DNA of 64,000 bases. Origin: Rusavskia elegans. Its lineage: Eukaryota > Ascomycota > Lecanoromycetes > Teloschistales > Teloschistaceae. The stretch spans positions 62,001 through 126,000 of the forward strand of contig SAUG01000125.1 of assembly GCA_011316305.1 (NCBI GenBank). The letters are read 5' to 3'. Below the pieces are notes generated by a model. That model ran no database searches and was not told the DNA's origin. It saw only the letters and a list, made by a program, of their open reading frames with translations. Both the position numbers and the translations under genes were made by a program. This document shows positions 1-13,012 of the stretch, piece by piece (within the stretch, counting starts at the first letter, position 1; every line of letters begins with the position of its first letter).

Positions 1-3000
1 GATATTACGGCAACTGGCGACCGACATCCTGTCACGACCCTCTGTTACCATTCCTTCAAGGATAGTCTTTTGGAATTGTCTTGCAAAGGAGACCAAAACC
101 GTGTTATCTTTGCCTAAAACGAAGACACCGGCTAGTGATAGCCCTCAGCATCCAGGCCAAGATTATCGGCAATGCATGATGCTGCTGGAATTAGGCTTTC
201 GACAATTTGGCAGTGGGCTATACCCCAGCTGGAAATCGTTGAGTGACGCTGTGGTCAAAGATATCGAAATGGAGGTTGGCGAAGCAGGTATCGTTCTTGC
301 TTATACTGAACCTTTGGCCAGTGTCATACAGGAAGGTACCGAAAGCGGTTCAGATACGACTTTGTGCTACGGATCATACATTATGGATCAAGCGAGAAGG
401 CCAGTATCTCGAAAGGAGTTGGAGCGGGCACGAAAGCAGCTTTGGGGTCCAGAGCAAACCGTCCCTAAAGAGGCGTCGCTCGATCCTTTCGATCATCTCT
501 ACTCAATGGTCGTGACTTTACTCAAATCTGCATACTCCAGTCCACAGCCTGGCTCGCCTGACGCTGTTGTTGAATTCATATCTTCAGTCACCTCTTTCTT
601 ACATTTATGCCCTCTCTCGATGAAAGCTGTCTGCCTGAAAAGAATGCAAGGAGGGCTGGTGGTATGGATCGAAGACGCGGATGCCATAGTCCAGAGGGAC
701 AATACCCAGGCCCATGGTACATTGTACTCTGCTGTAAGTCTGCAAACCACAATACTCACTGCGATGACTGAAGGTCCTTAGATGAAGGGGTTATGGAAAA
801 CCGTTTTGCAAGCACTCGAATCTGTTGCAAAGCCTGACAGTAACTTCCTCAGCATGTTACAAGACATTTTCATGGCGGGCTTCCAGAGTCGTCACAGAAG
901 CATAGTAAATAACATGATCACGATGTGGAATCATAACTTTGCCGGAGTGGACAACCTAGAATATCCGGCGGAGCTTCAAGCTGTCTTGACCAAGCTGCGA
1001 CCCACAGTGGATTTAGAATTGCCAGGTTTCGTTGAGGATGCTGAATTGGAGGTAAGCGTTCAAATTCTCATCATAGCTTACAGGGTCTCGAAAGTATTCT
1101 GATTGTCAGTAGACTATGTCCTCGCCCATCAATTTCGTGGACTCCCAGGAAGAGGACATTGAGGCCGAAATTGAGTCAGCTGCGGCGAAGGCCAGCCGGC
1201 TTCTGATAGCTCCGGCACTACATCGTACAATTCACTCTCGGAAGACCGCGAGTCACTCGCCAGGTACACCAAGTGCGAGAGCGTCACGTCGAGAGCCCAG
1301 AATGACACCAAAAGCCCGGTTCCGGCACAACGACTCTCAAGTACAATTCGCTGCGATCGACTCGTCTCCCCTGAATCCCGAGTCTGCTGAGACTCAACAC
1401 CTCACAGATCACCAGAAGGAAACCAGGGAACGCCAAGAAAACGATGTTGCGATTATGTTCCCAGACATTCGATCCAGTCCGAGGATGCCACAAAGCGCCC
1501 AACGTCCGTTAGAGCTGATACTGCATAAAAAGCAGACTTCAGGCCAGCCATTAGACGTCGATGCTGAGCCCAGTCCGACGTTTCCACCGGGTGATGCAAC
1601 CATGAACGACTTTCTTGGCTCTTCTCCAACACCTCGTTCGAGTTCCAGGAGTTCTGTGGATCACCCCCTTGACGACAACCCCGGATCCTCTCCTCCAGAT
1701 TCACCTATGCGAATTCCACAACGAATTCCAACAGGTGTCAAGACTACACTGGAGACAGCTAACTCCCCCAAAGCCACACGATTGACAGTAGACAACGTGG
1801 CACAGTCTCCCAAAGTATCTGCCGCCGTAAGCTCTGCTCCAAGCAACAACTTGAATGCACCAGGAAACAAGACGGGGTACCTTGACCGTCAAACACCTCA
1901 CAAGATCGTCGTTGGAGACGAGTCAACTCAACTTACACAGCACACATCGCCCAAGACCGCTGCAATACCTATGTCTGACGATCATGACTTTGTTGATACC
2001 CCAGCAGATCTTGATGTGGAAACGGTGGTTGATGCTCCAACCTCTAGAGACCTAAAAGACCAAAGAGGGGCCTACGTTGACTCCGATTTGACTGGAGCTA
2101 AACCACAACCAACCACACCGGGTCCTATCAACGATACTACACCAAAAGCTACGGATACTGAGCGTACTTGTCTCAGTGAGGCTGAGAGCATTGAGAAATC
2201 ACTTTGTGCGGCGGGGCCTTCTACACACACAGAGGACGAACTCGTTCGAGAGCAGCTGCTTCGGGATCTCGAAGAAGCTTCTTCACAAGCTGACAGTCAA
2301 GTTCCCAAGCGAAGACCATCCCTGTCATCTCCATCCGAAGCGAGCAGGAAACGCAAAAATCCGTCAAAGAATAGTGCAAAGCCAAGGAAGAAAGTGCGGC
2401 CCGAGCTACCCTCTTCGTCGCAGACTGTTGAGGTGGTTGTGGAAACACGGCGAAACGATCAGGACTGGGATGACTATATCCTCATAGATGACCGGCCGGC
2501 CGCGGGAACAGAGAGGCCAAGTTCTCCGGTCGTAAAGCAGGAAATATCACCTTCACCAGCCAGGAGTCTTCAGCCGTCCTCGTCCCGACTGACACAACCG
2601 AAGAAGGCATTTGTCCGTCGTCGTACAAGGAGCATGGCTGGTGGGAGCTCTCCGCAACCGTCCGATGCGGTCGCCAGTAACTCTCAACTAGAAACCAATA
2701 CCGATCATGGAGAATTAGGTCCGGTAAAGCAGCCTTCGCAGAAAAGACGGCGTTCAGCACAGAGTCAAGACATAACTCTGGAAGAATCGAATAAGAGGCG
2801 CAAAAAAGACAACCGGCCATTCTACACGCCTCTCACAACAAATATCCAGGGACGCGTCGTCGAGGAGAAGGACATGAGCTGCTCCCAAATGGAAGGAATC
2901 AAGGAAGCTTTACTGGGCATAGGTAATGCTCGTCCGGAGGCGCAGGGGACAAGCAGCGACCCTTTCCCTTCACACTCCTCCTGTGGAGACACCATACCAA

Positions 3001-3224
3001 ACACACCTTGTGATAACGCACAGCAAGCTCAGGAGCCCAGCGCCACTCGAACAGCCGGGCGGTCGCCTGGTCAGCGTATGCTTGACCGATTCAAAAGCTT
3101 GCTCGCCGATCTTCGAAATGTGACTCTCTGGCCAGCGGAGGAAAAGGAGATGATGAAAGTAGCCTTGGAAGTCGTCGGTGGTGTGCATGAAGCTGGGTTC
3201 AGGAATGGCAGACGCGAGCAATAG
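1..3224 (+). CDS. RIF1-like telomere/replication-timing protein (5' end missing)
   Basis: The gene enters from the left edge in an open frame starting at base 2, so its N-terminus is missing. I join exons 2-733, 782-1051 and 1113-3224. Both introns (48 and 61 nt) keep the frame, and an earlier acceptor at 1109 would give an immediate stop. The first part is helical, HEAT-like sequence ending in a segment around WNHNF. The last 700 residues are disordered and rich in Ser, Pro and acidic residues, with several SSP and basic nuclear-signal-like stretches. This matches the layout of Rif1, which binds telomeres and recruits PP1 to control replication timing. The family call comes from remembered N-terminal-domain similarity plus this layout; a generic HEAT nuclear protein is possible. 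It is tail to tail with the lectin gene. Confidence 0.55.
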
Positions 3225-4217
3225 AGTACTTCATGGATGCTCTACAGGCGTTGAAAATGGCACCTCTTACGAGTCGTGGGCTGGCTGTCGCGGTAGATGC
3301 GGCCAGACAGATGTAAGCAACAGTTGTAACGACGACTCACTTAAGTGCCGGTGAAGCACCTTCATACTGTGCGGGCCGCCCCTTTTCAATTGCCTCATGT
3401 GCGACTTTATGCTTCCGCTCATGTCTGATCGCGATATTCTTCGAAGAATCAACCGTCGAAATGCTGGCAACGTAAGGCAGAATCAATAGCCAAAGATGAA
3501 GCTACAAGCCTTTTCCAAAGGAGGTCGTCAGCGCCAACGTCTTTACTTTCCCCCCCCCCCCCCCCCATTTAAACCTCCAAAACTGACAATCCATCTTCTA
3601 TTCAAGTCTCCAATCTGCTAAACAGACATAAATCTCCCACATTGAATCAGCGTTGGCTTTCCATTCCATTCCCACTCCTCCATTCTCTCAACCCATTTCT
3701 TCGCTTGGGTAAAAATCTTTTATATTAGCCCATTAATACGCTGTATCATTCCCATAACGAACTTTTCTCTCTGATTTGTAGATCCAAGCATCACATGTAC
3801 AGATAACATACTAAATGAAGGCAGAAGGGGAACCATGATTATGATAGTAAAAAGTCAAGTGTACCGGAATACTGGAATACTGACAATGGAAGCCAATAGA
3901 ATCACCTTTGGATGGATGGGATAACCTACCTGTCAGCACCTCTCTTTTCCCGTTGTCTCCTAATGGGTGAAAAGGAGGCATTCGCAGATGTCATCGTTTC
4001 GGCCACCCTTTCGACTGCGAACGAGATTGCCAACGGGTTTCCCCATAATGAATGACCTTTCGATCCTGATGTGCACCTGCGTAGCCGTCTCTACGGGGAC
4101 CTCTACCCCATATGCCGCAAAGAAAACCCAGGGGGAAATTTACCCTCATGTTTAGCGAGTGTTCTTCCTCCCAGCTAGCCCCCTTCGCCATGTTATATAG
4201 TACGCATATTGTTGTGG
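3225..4217. other. intergenic, poly-C tract
   Basis: This is the space between two convergent genes, so it should hold both 3' UTRs. A run of 17 C lies at 3550-3566, followed by T/C-rich sequence. No open frame here looks coding. Confidence 0.6.
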
Positions 4218-5812
4218 TCAGTTCTCGGTGGGTACAACACCAATGCGCGACCAATGAAGCCCATCTGTCGATACGCCAAACTCCTGGACGACACCCGCTT
4301 CCAAAGCGTAAACGCGCCGGTCTGTGTTTGCTGCGAGGGCGGTGTAAACCTGGACATTCTTCATGACATCGATGCTCTCGGGCTCCTGCCAATGTTGACC
4401 AGAAAAACCTCCCCACCAATTGACTCTGACACCTTCTGGGCCGGAACTCAAAATATCCATCAACATTGGATCACCAAAGCCGGCATCGACCCCCCATGAG
4501 AAACTTGCCATCGGAGCTCCGGATGCCGCCCAACCTATGCGTACATCTTCATGCCAATTCCAACCCGAATACCTGTTGCCTAGAAGTTACTCAGCTGGCC
4601 GAAACCTCAACTCCATATGAAGCATGACTAACCTGTATCACGCAGCCTACCCTGCGATTCCCAGTCGATGGAAACTAAATCATCCTCGTTCCTCTGATAG
4701 TAAAGTCGTATCCCTGGCGGAACATAGTTCCGCCATTGCAAATTGACTGCCAACCCGGATCCTGGCCTGGGATCTGCTTCCAGTGTCGTCCACTGTGGGC
4801 CAGAAGAAGTAACGTTGACCACAGACAACTTGTTGTTACTGTCCTCGTAGGCCAGAACAATGGTTTGCTCTCCACAACCCTCGCAGGCGGATCCATCGTG
4901 CCGCGTCCACGTTGCGGCCAGATCCGAGTCTGGAGCAGGCATGATGTCGGCAAAGCTCAATGATCCCAGCTTCCACGAGCGTCCATCAGTGGTGTACGAT
5001 TCGACCAGACGACCGTCAAGGTCCAGGTAGTATAAATTGAGTTGCTACCGCGGTGCACCGATTAGCTGTGACGAGCGATCATCATCTGGATTCCAGTCAC
5101 CCACAAAAGGCCAAGAGAGATTGCCAGCGACAGCTGCAGCGAGTGGTGAGTTCTGTCTGGCCTGAGCTAATGCTTTGCTCGACGAGTACCACCCGTCGGC
5201 GCTGTTATTCCATGCGGATTCTTTGATATTACCTGCAGAGTCCTGGTAGTAAAGTCTGCGATATTCCAGTCCTTGGCTGTCTTTCCAGGCCACCGATGCC
5301 AAGCTAGAGTTCAGCGGTTTCGCTGATGGCTGAAGGAGGGTTGTTGTTGTTGTTGTGCTTGATACCACGGACGGAGCCTTCGGAGGGACCAACTCTGCTG
5401 TTGTGCTCGATAATACTGGCGAAGCCTTCGGAGGGACCGAATCTGCTGTTGAGCTCGGCGGCTCGTTGGAAGCTTGCCTGCTGGGGGGATCCCTGTGAAT
5501 AAGAAAGCCTCCCACAATCCCTCCTACGAGAGCCGCAAGGAACACCAGGGTAGCTAAAGGGAGCCAGAGCCGTTTCTTCTTCCATATCGTCGAGCCTGAC
5601 CGAGTGCCTGATCCAGGCTGGGCGGTGTAGAGGTTCTGTGTGTTGATGGGCGGGGGAACGAGTCGGAGAGCATCCGGTTGATAGTGTTCTTTCTCTCCTC
5701 CGTCAAGGGGCGGCACCAGCGGAAGATGCTCTCTCTCTGCACGAGTCAACACCTCAGGGAGATTATGGTCATTCCCGCTGGTATTGACGGAAGAAGCATC
5801 CCGCGCCATCAA
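4218..5812 (-). CDS. membrane-anchored fucose-specific-lectin-like protein
   Basis: Three exons, 5812-5105, 5044-4651 and 4579-4218, give 487 residues. The first intron (60 nt, donor GTGGGT, branch CTAAT, acceptor GGTAG) removes an apparent in-frame TAG. The second has a GTAGGC donor and CTAG acceptor. The protein has a cytosolic tail (about 1-80, ending KKKR), one membrane helix (about 83-105), a Ser/Thr/Pro linker with a duplicated VPPKA-type unit (about 110-165), and then short repeats of the form YYxD..G.L.E..W. Those repeats are typical of the six-bladed fungal fucose lectin fold. I infer a type II membrane protein with its sugar-binding propeller outside. Whether it binds fucose cannot be judged here. 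The 3' end faces the RIF1-like gene. Confidence 0.8.
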
Positions 5813-6381
5813 TACTCAAAGAGAGAAAGCTATAGAGTACGAGACAAAAGAGACGACGCGAGGTGAACCAAGGTTCCATAGCACGAGGCTGCCAACGTGA
5901 CGCAAAGGATTTGCATGGTGATGTACGGTTGTGGCCCGTGGATGTTTCACCGTCTTCCGTACAACACTGGTGGGAGGCTTGCTGCTACCAAATTCGAAGG
6001 GGTTCGGATCATGTATCTGCAATGGTTGGTCCATTAGCGCTGCGTTGGGCTGAGAAAAGCTCATGATTAATGAAAGGGAGTGCTGTGTGATGCTGCCAGA
6101 TGAAAGACGGATGGTGATGCCAACATTGTACCTATCGCGTTGGTCTGTCATCCGAAAAGAGCAGGTGCAACTAATAAGAGGACCCGCAGAAAGAGAAAGT
6201 GCATGTAGGTGAATGCCGCAAAGAAACTACTATGCCTGCAATATCCAAAGCTGGGTCTCAAAGCATCGAACTTTGTCTTTCAAGGTTCCAAGAGTATCCC
6301 TTTGTCGCTGTCGGCAGCCTTCTATGCCCTCCTCATGCATCGTGTCTGTCATTAAACTCGATCATCCGCCGCCCAAGCCTA
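5813..6381. other. intergenic, promoter side of lectin gene
   Basis: This lies between the lectin start and the end of the epimerase gene on the same strand. It should hold the lectin promoter and the epimerase 3' UTR. No coding signal or clear motif was seen. Confidence 0.5.
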
Positions 6382-8581
<2,200 letters not shown>

Positions 8582-10687
8582 TCACCCCCCCGCTGCTTTG
8601 AGCCGTGCAGCCTTGAACCTACTGATCTTCTTGCCGTTCTCGTCCACGAGCGGGCCTTCTACTTCTTCCTCTTCCTCTTCCGCCTCGCTGGCCAAGAATC
8701 CACCTTGTCGCTGGATCATTCGATTGCGTCGCCGTTGCTGGTCCATCATTACTTCTTGCTGCAGGAGTGCGGCACCAAAGTCTTCGGGTTCCGACACATG
8801 GTCCCTGTTCGAGCCATCAGAGTACGGCCGTTCAATCACGTTCGGCGTATGAGTGCGACCAGGCGGTCCCGTCGGTGTGCTCTTGGGCGTGGCCGGAGGC
8901 GTGAAAGCTGGCAACGAAGGCGTCTTGACCTGATTACCATTGCTGACTTGCATCTGTAGAGCAGGCGGGTGCTGTACAGCGCCAGCTGCCTGCCGCTCTG
9001 CTGACACCGAATTCTTGACCCGCGAAGCCTTCTTCTTCTTCGGCGTCGACGTGTTCGTGTTATGCAGGGCGTTGGCCGTGGGGCGCTCGACAATGTCGGT
9101 GTGCACTGGGGTTGCGGCCACTCCTCTGGGCTCTCTCCGTTCCGCAGGCTTTGGTGATGGAGGTCGCTCCTGGATATCGAGCGCTTTTGCGAATCTAACC
9201 GCCTTTCTCCCTTGGTCTGTGCTCGCTTTCCCAGGACTTGCCTTCTTAGGATTACCGTCCGGGCCAATCTCTAGGTCCTCTTCAGCTTGTAATATGGTCT
9301 TGATTTCGGTGCTAGACCCGTTCGCTTGTGAGGACTTGGTGTTGAGCTTCTGTTCGAGAGCTTGCATCTGCTTGATGTAATCACTGCTGAGCAGCCGACC
9401 GGTACTCATGCCCCAGCGATCCTCATCCTCGTCGCTGCTATGCCGGTGCTCATCCGCGTTGTTCGAATCTACCGAATCCGAGGAATCACTCTGGTCATCG
9501 TCATCAAGGTTCATCTCAGCGACTACGGCCCCAACCTCGCTCATGTTGTATCGAATCATCTCCCGACGTAGGGCGGCGTCTTCGGGAGATTCGTTAGTGG
9601 GCATAACAGGGTCGAACCCATCGACACTAGAGGCCTTCTCCTGAGACCTGATCTCTTGCCCACTCGGAGTTTGGGGGCTGGGGGAAAGTTGCTTGGCCAC
9701 CTTTGAGGGCATTGTTTGCAATCGCTCCACGTACTCTTGTCGGAAACGATCAAAGACTTCATCGTTGATAAAGCCCGCACTGTGAACCTTTTTCAGAGCG
9801 TCAATGCTGCCTCGTACCTCTGCCTTGATCCTCCTCGCGGTGTTGGCAGCTTTTGCAGCTTGCACGTCTCTGGCCGATTTGGGCTCGGTAGATGTTGGGG
9901 AGGCTGATTTGGTTCCGTCTGCAAATGTCACGCTCTTGCGTCGTCTCCCAGCTATGCGATCGTCTCCTTTACTATCGGACTCGGATGTCGAAGGCGATTG
10001 CTGTGGTTTGCGACGAGTTTGTACAGGACCGGCAGACGCTTGCTTGAGTATGGGTGAACTAATCTTCGAATCATTGTCTGACGAGTTGTTGTTTAATTCT
10101 AATCTCGTCTGCTGCTGGCCGAGTTCATCTTGCTGAGAATCCGGTAGACTTTTAATGCCGGCTTTCTTCAGGGCTTTAATGACTTGCGGTGCTACAGCGC
10201 CTGCTGGAGTGACTGAGCTTGATACTACGTTATCGTCTTCGTCCAGCTCCTCTTGAATCTCCATAAGCGGAAAGTCTACCGTATCATCATGCCGACTTTG
10301 ATTGTAAGTTTCCGAGGTGCCTTTTGCCGCTTGGAGTTGATTTTGTAAGCTTGTGACGTTGCTTTGAACATATTCGATCCGTCTTGAGAGTAAACCAATG
10401 ACCTGCTGGGTTGTTCGTGGGCCATTTCTTTCGTCCCTGAGCAAGATGCCAATCTCCTTCTCGTTCAAGAGATGTCTGATAGACTGATTGGCAACCTCCT
10501 CTATCGCGGTTCTTGAGGCATGATCGCCCAAGTTCTGTAGGGCTTCCCTGAGGCCCTTGTAGCCTGCTTCGCAGTTTTCCCAGTACTTGATTGATCGGTC
10601 AAATTTCTCCACAGCTTGGTCTCCTTGTTTTAGCCGGGACGCGGTTCCGTTGGCAGTATTTTGGCTTGGATCGACGGTCTGTGCCAT
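8582..10687 (-). CDS. bud27: URI/Bud27-like unconventional prefoldin
   Basis: A single exon of 701 residues. Residues about 20-130 form a long heptad-rich helix pair of prefoldin alpha type. A long acidic, Ser-rich disordered middle follows, with several acidic DDDD/EDED blocks. The end has the short conserved C-terminal motif of this family (DENGKKISRFKAARLKA), just before the TGA. Proteins of this family bind Rpb5 and help assemble nuclear RNA polymerases in the cytoplasm; yeast Bud27 also links to TOR signalling. The gene is head to head with tfb3, 321 bp apart, so both probably share a promoter region. A + strand open frame overlaps its 3' end in antisense and is taken as a shadow. The main doubt is family precision, not that the gene is real. 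Confidence 0.75.
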   Translation of the reverse strand: MAQTVDPSQNTANGTASRLKQGDQAVEKFDRSIKYWENCEAGYKGLREALQNLGDHASRTAIEEVANQSIRHLLNEKEIGILLRDERNGPRTTQQVIGLLSRRIEYVQSNVTSLQNQLQAAKGTSETYNQSRHDDTVDFPLMEIQEELDEDDNVVSSSVTPAGAVAPQVIKALKKAGIKSLPDSQQDELGQQQTRLELNNNSSDNDSKISSPILKQASAGPVQTRRKPQQSPSTSESDSKGDDRIAGRRRKSVTFADGTKSASPTSTEPKSARDVQAAKAANTARRIKAEVRGSIDALKKVHSAGFINDEVFDRFRQEYVERLQTMPSKVAKQLSPSPQTPSGQEIRSQEKASSVDGFDPVMPTNESPEDAALRREMIRYNMSEVGAVVAEMNLDDDDQSDSSDSVDSNNADEHRHSSDEDEDRWGMSTGRLLSSDYIKQMQALEQKLNTKSSQANGSSTEIKTILQAEEDLEIGPDGNPKKASPGKASTDQGRKAVRFAKALDIQERPPSPKPAERREPRGVAATPVHTDIVERPTANALHNTNTSTPKKKKASRVKNSVSAERQAAGAVQHPPALQMQVSNGNQVKTPSLPAFTPPATPKSTPTGPPGRTHTPNVIERPYSDGSNRDHVSEPEDFGAALLQQEVMMDQQRRRNRMIQRQGGFLASEAEEEEEEVEGPLVDENGKKISRFKAARLKAAGG

Positions 10688-11008
10688 GATAAAGACATAA
10701 GCATAGAAGTCTCAAGACTCCAACCTCCCAGAGTTATGGAACAGAGAGCCTACAAATAAGGCCACTTAGATTATGTCATGAGGGAGAGTAATTAAGAGTC
10801 ATCAAAGGCAAGTTCGATTGACTGCCCAGTGATTACTCAGAAGGACCATGATTCGCAAGCAAGGTGCTCGAGAAGATGTATGTTTGGGCCGCAATGGTGA
10901 TTTATGAGGTATTGTTCTGGACACTCCCACTAAGCTTGAAAAATTGAAGTATCATAAACTCCTAGACCCCCCCCCCCCTTCGCGATTACCTTCCACCTCA
11001 TACTCACG
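10688..11008. promoter_or_regulatory. probable bidirectional promoter, bud27-like/tfb3
   Basis: This 321-bp spacer separates two divergent start codons. It holds a run of 12 C at 10967-10978, about 30 bp before the tfb3 ATG. I see no convincing TATA box. The shared-promoter reading is inferred from spacing only. Confidence 0.5.
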
Positions 11009-12173
11009 ATGTCCAGGAATATGCAAAGTAATGGTGCCGGCCCGCGCCGGCCTGGTGAAAAAGAAGGCGAGTCCGCACTTCCCGCCTACACATCGAGTCA
11101 TTCAATAGGACTCCCAATAACCTGAACGAACAGACATCTGCCCTGTCTGCAAATCCACCCGCTACCTCAACCCCGAAATGCGATTCCTTGTGAACCCAGA
11201 ATGCTATCACAAAATGTGCGAATCTTGCGTCGACCGCATCTTCTCCCAAGGTCCCGCTGCCTGTCCCATCGCCGGCTGCGCCCGCACTCTCCGAAAACAA
11301 CGATTCCGGCAACAAACCTTTGAAGATCTGAAGATCGAACGAGAAGTCGACGTCCGCCGGCGTGTAGCCAAAGCTTTCAACCGCCAAGAATCGGATTTTG
11401 AAACGTTGCTAGCATACAACAACTACCTGGAAGACATGGAAGTAACGACATTCAACCTCCTCCAAGGCATCGACGTCGCAGCCACGGAACGCAAACTCGC
11501 CGCCTATGCCGCCCAGAACGCTTCCTTGATATCCGCCAACAACGCCAAAGCGACCGAGCAACGGAATGCACAAAACGCACAAACAGCCGCTCAAAAAGAG
11601 CAAGCTCGTCTCAACCGCGCAGGTGCAAACCGCGCCGATATCGCTTCGATGGCGGAGCGTGAGGAATCACAAAGGGAGGCAATCGATGCTGTTGCCAACG
11701 CCAAAGATGAAGCAGGGCAGAAGGTGGTGCTCAAAAAGAGTACAGCCCGTCGAACAGCGGCCGAAAAAGCCCGTGATAAGCAACGGCAACAGCAGCAACA
11801 ACAACAACACCCCGAAGACACCGACAACGACATTTACAAGATCGAAGGCCTCAAGCCGGTTGTTCAAGCCCCGCCAGAAAAAGCATATGACCCTTTTGGT
11901 GGCATATCACATACGCCTTCATATTACACGTTGCAGTCACATTACGAACATCCATGGCTCGATAGAGCACGGACGGATCCAAGCATCGTGGCCGGAGGCT
12001 ACGATCTCAGGGAGTACTACCAGAGAACCATGCTGGAGGCGTTTGCCGGGCTGGGCTGCTTCATTGACGAGGAGATGGGGGAGAAGGAGCATGGCGAAGA
12101 GGACAAGATGGTGGCTACAGAAGGGGCGGCCATGGCAGCAGGTGCCAATAACGGACAAGGCGATGCCTTATAA
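11009..12173 (+). CDS. tfb3: TFIIH subunit Tfb3 (MAT1-like CAK assembly factor)
   Basis: Exons 11009-11054 and 11134-12173 give 361 residues. The 79-nt intron splits an Asp codon just before the RING finger, and splicing is needed to recover the conserved DICPVC start. The C3HC4 RING spans residues 18-64 (C18, C21, C39, H41, C44, C47, C59, C64). The MAT1 helical domain follows, with a YNNYLEDME-type segment, then a coiled coil, a short polyQ run, and a conserved C-terminal part that in this family contacts the kinase-cyclin pair. The protein ties the CDK-activating kinase to TFIIH for promoter opening, RNA polymerase II CTD phosphorylation and nucleotide excision repair. Length is in the usual range. 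Confidence 0.92.
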
Positions 12174-13012
12174 AATTTCCATTACACATACATTGCATTG
12201 CGTGAGCGTTTAGGATGATGTCTAAAGCTTATCATTTGAAGATACCCCTCTGGTCATGTTAAAAATTAAACGAAACCATTTACCAAGTCCCTTAAAACGG
12301 CCCATTCAATGTACGCTCTTCGCAGCTGTAAAGTGACAGCTAAACAGTCGTTAGAACGATGTTCTACACCGAGATATCGATGCTATATGCTCTCATCGCG
12401 ACCCATGTGCAATATGAGCAGTGTAGATAGAATCACCAATGGATACAGAATGATTGAACGATGAACGTTGTTGAAGATGCCACTCTCGTCATTTTAAAAA
12501 TGAGTCGCAACGGAAGACCGTTCGATATCACTACCACTATCGTAGACACATTGAATATACGCTTGTGGCAGCTGTATAGTCACACTCAATTAAGCAATAG
12601 CTAGAAGGATGTCCTACAACGAGGTACGTCCGTATCGAGTGCTGTGCACGCCTCATCGCAATCAATTTTCAACACAAGGAGCTGCGCGTGGATTGAATAA
12701 TGTATGCATTTGACTACGAAAAGGCCACAGAAAGACTATGGAAGTCTGGGTATCATCGCTATCGCTAACAATACAAGATATGCCCCTTTTGGGCTGACGA
12801 AAGAAACCGCGAGAAGTTGGTAGGTAGGTAGATCTCGACAAGGGACAAAGTCGCCTCAGAGTTCTTTGACTAGATCTCAACAAGGGACATAGTCGCCTCA
12901 GAGTTCTTTCCCGGGAGGATGAGAGTCGTGCTTTAGGGGAGTCAATGTTGTCGCTGGAAAAAAAACACAAGGAGCGTGACGATCGTGCTTTTGGGGAGTC
13001 GACAGTGCTGAA
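12174..13012. repeat. intergenic with diverged tandem duplication and 42-bp repeat
   Basis: Two diverged copies of a segment of about 175 bp lie at about 12237-12410 and 12477-12655. They share a TGAAGAT..CC.CTCT start, a TTAAAAAT block, a GCAGCTGTA block and a GATGT.CTACA.CGAG block in the same order. Further on, a 42-bp unit starting GATCTC is repeated at 12831 and 12873 with two or three differences. No gene was seen. Confidence 0.65.

Noticed and set aside
3550..3566. Long poly-C tract (and a second at 10967-10978)
   Set aside because: Simple homopolymers with no sign of function; the exact lengths may also be unreliable.
5045..5047. In-frame TAG in the lectin gene
   Set aside because: A 60-nt intron (5104-5045) with a CTAAT branch point ends exactly at this TAG, keeps the frame and closes a conserved blade.
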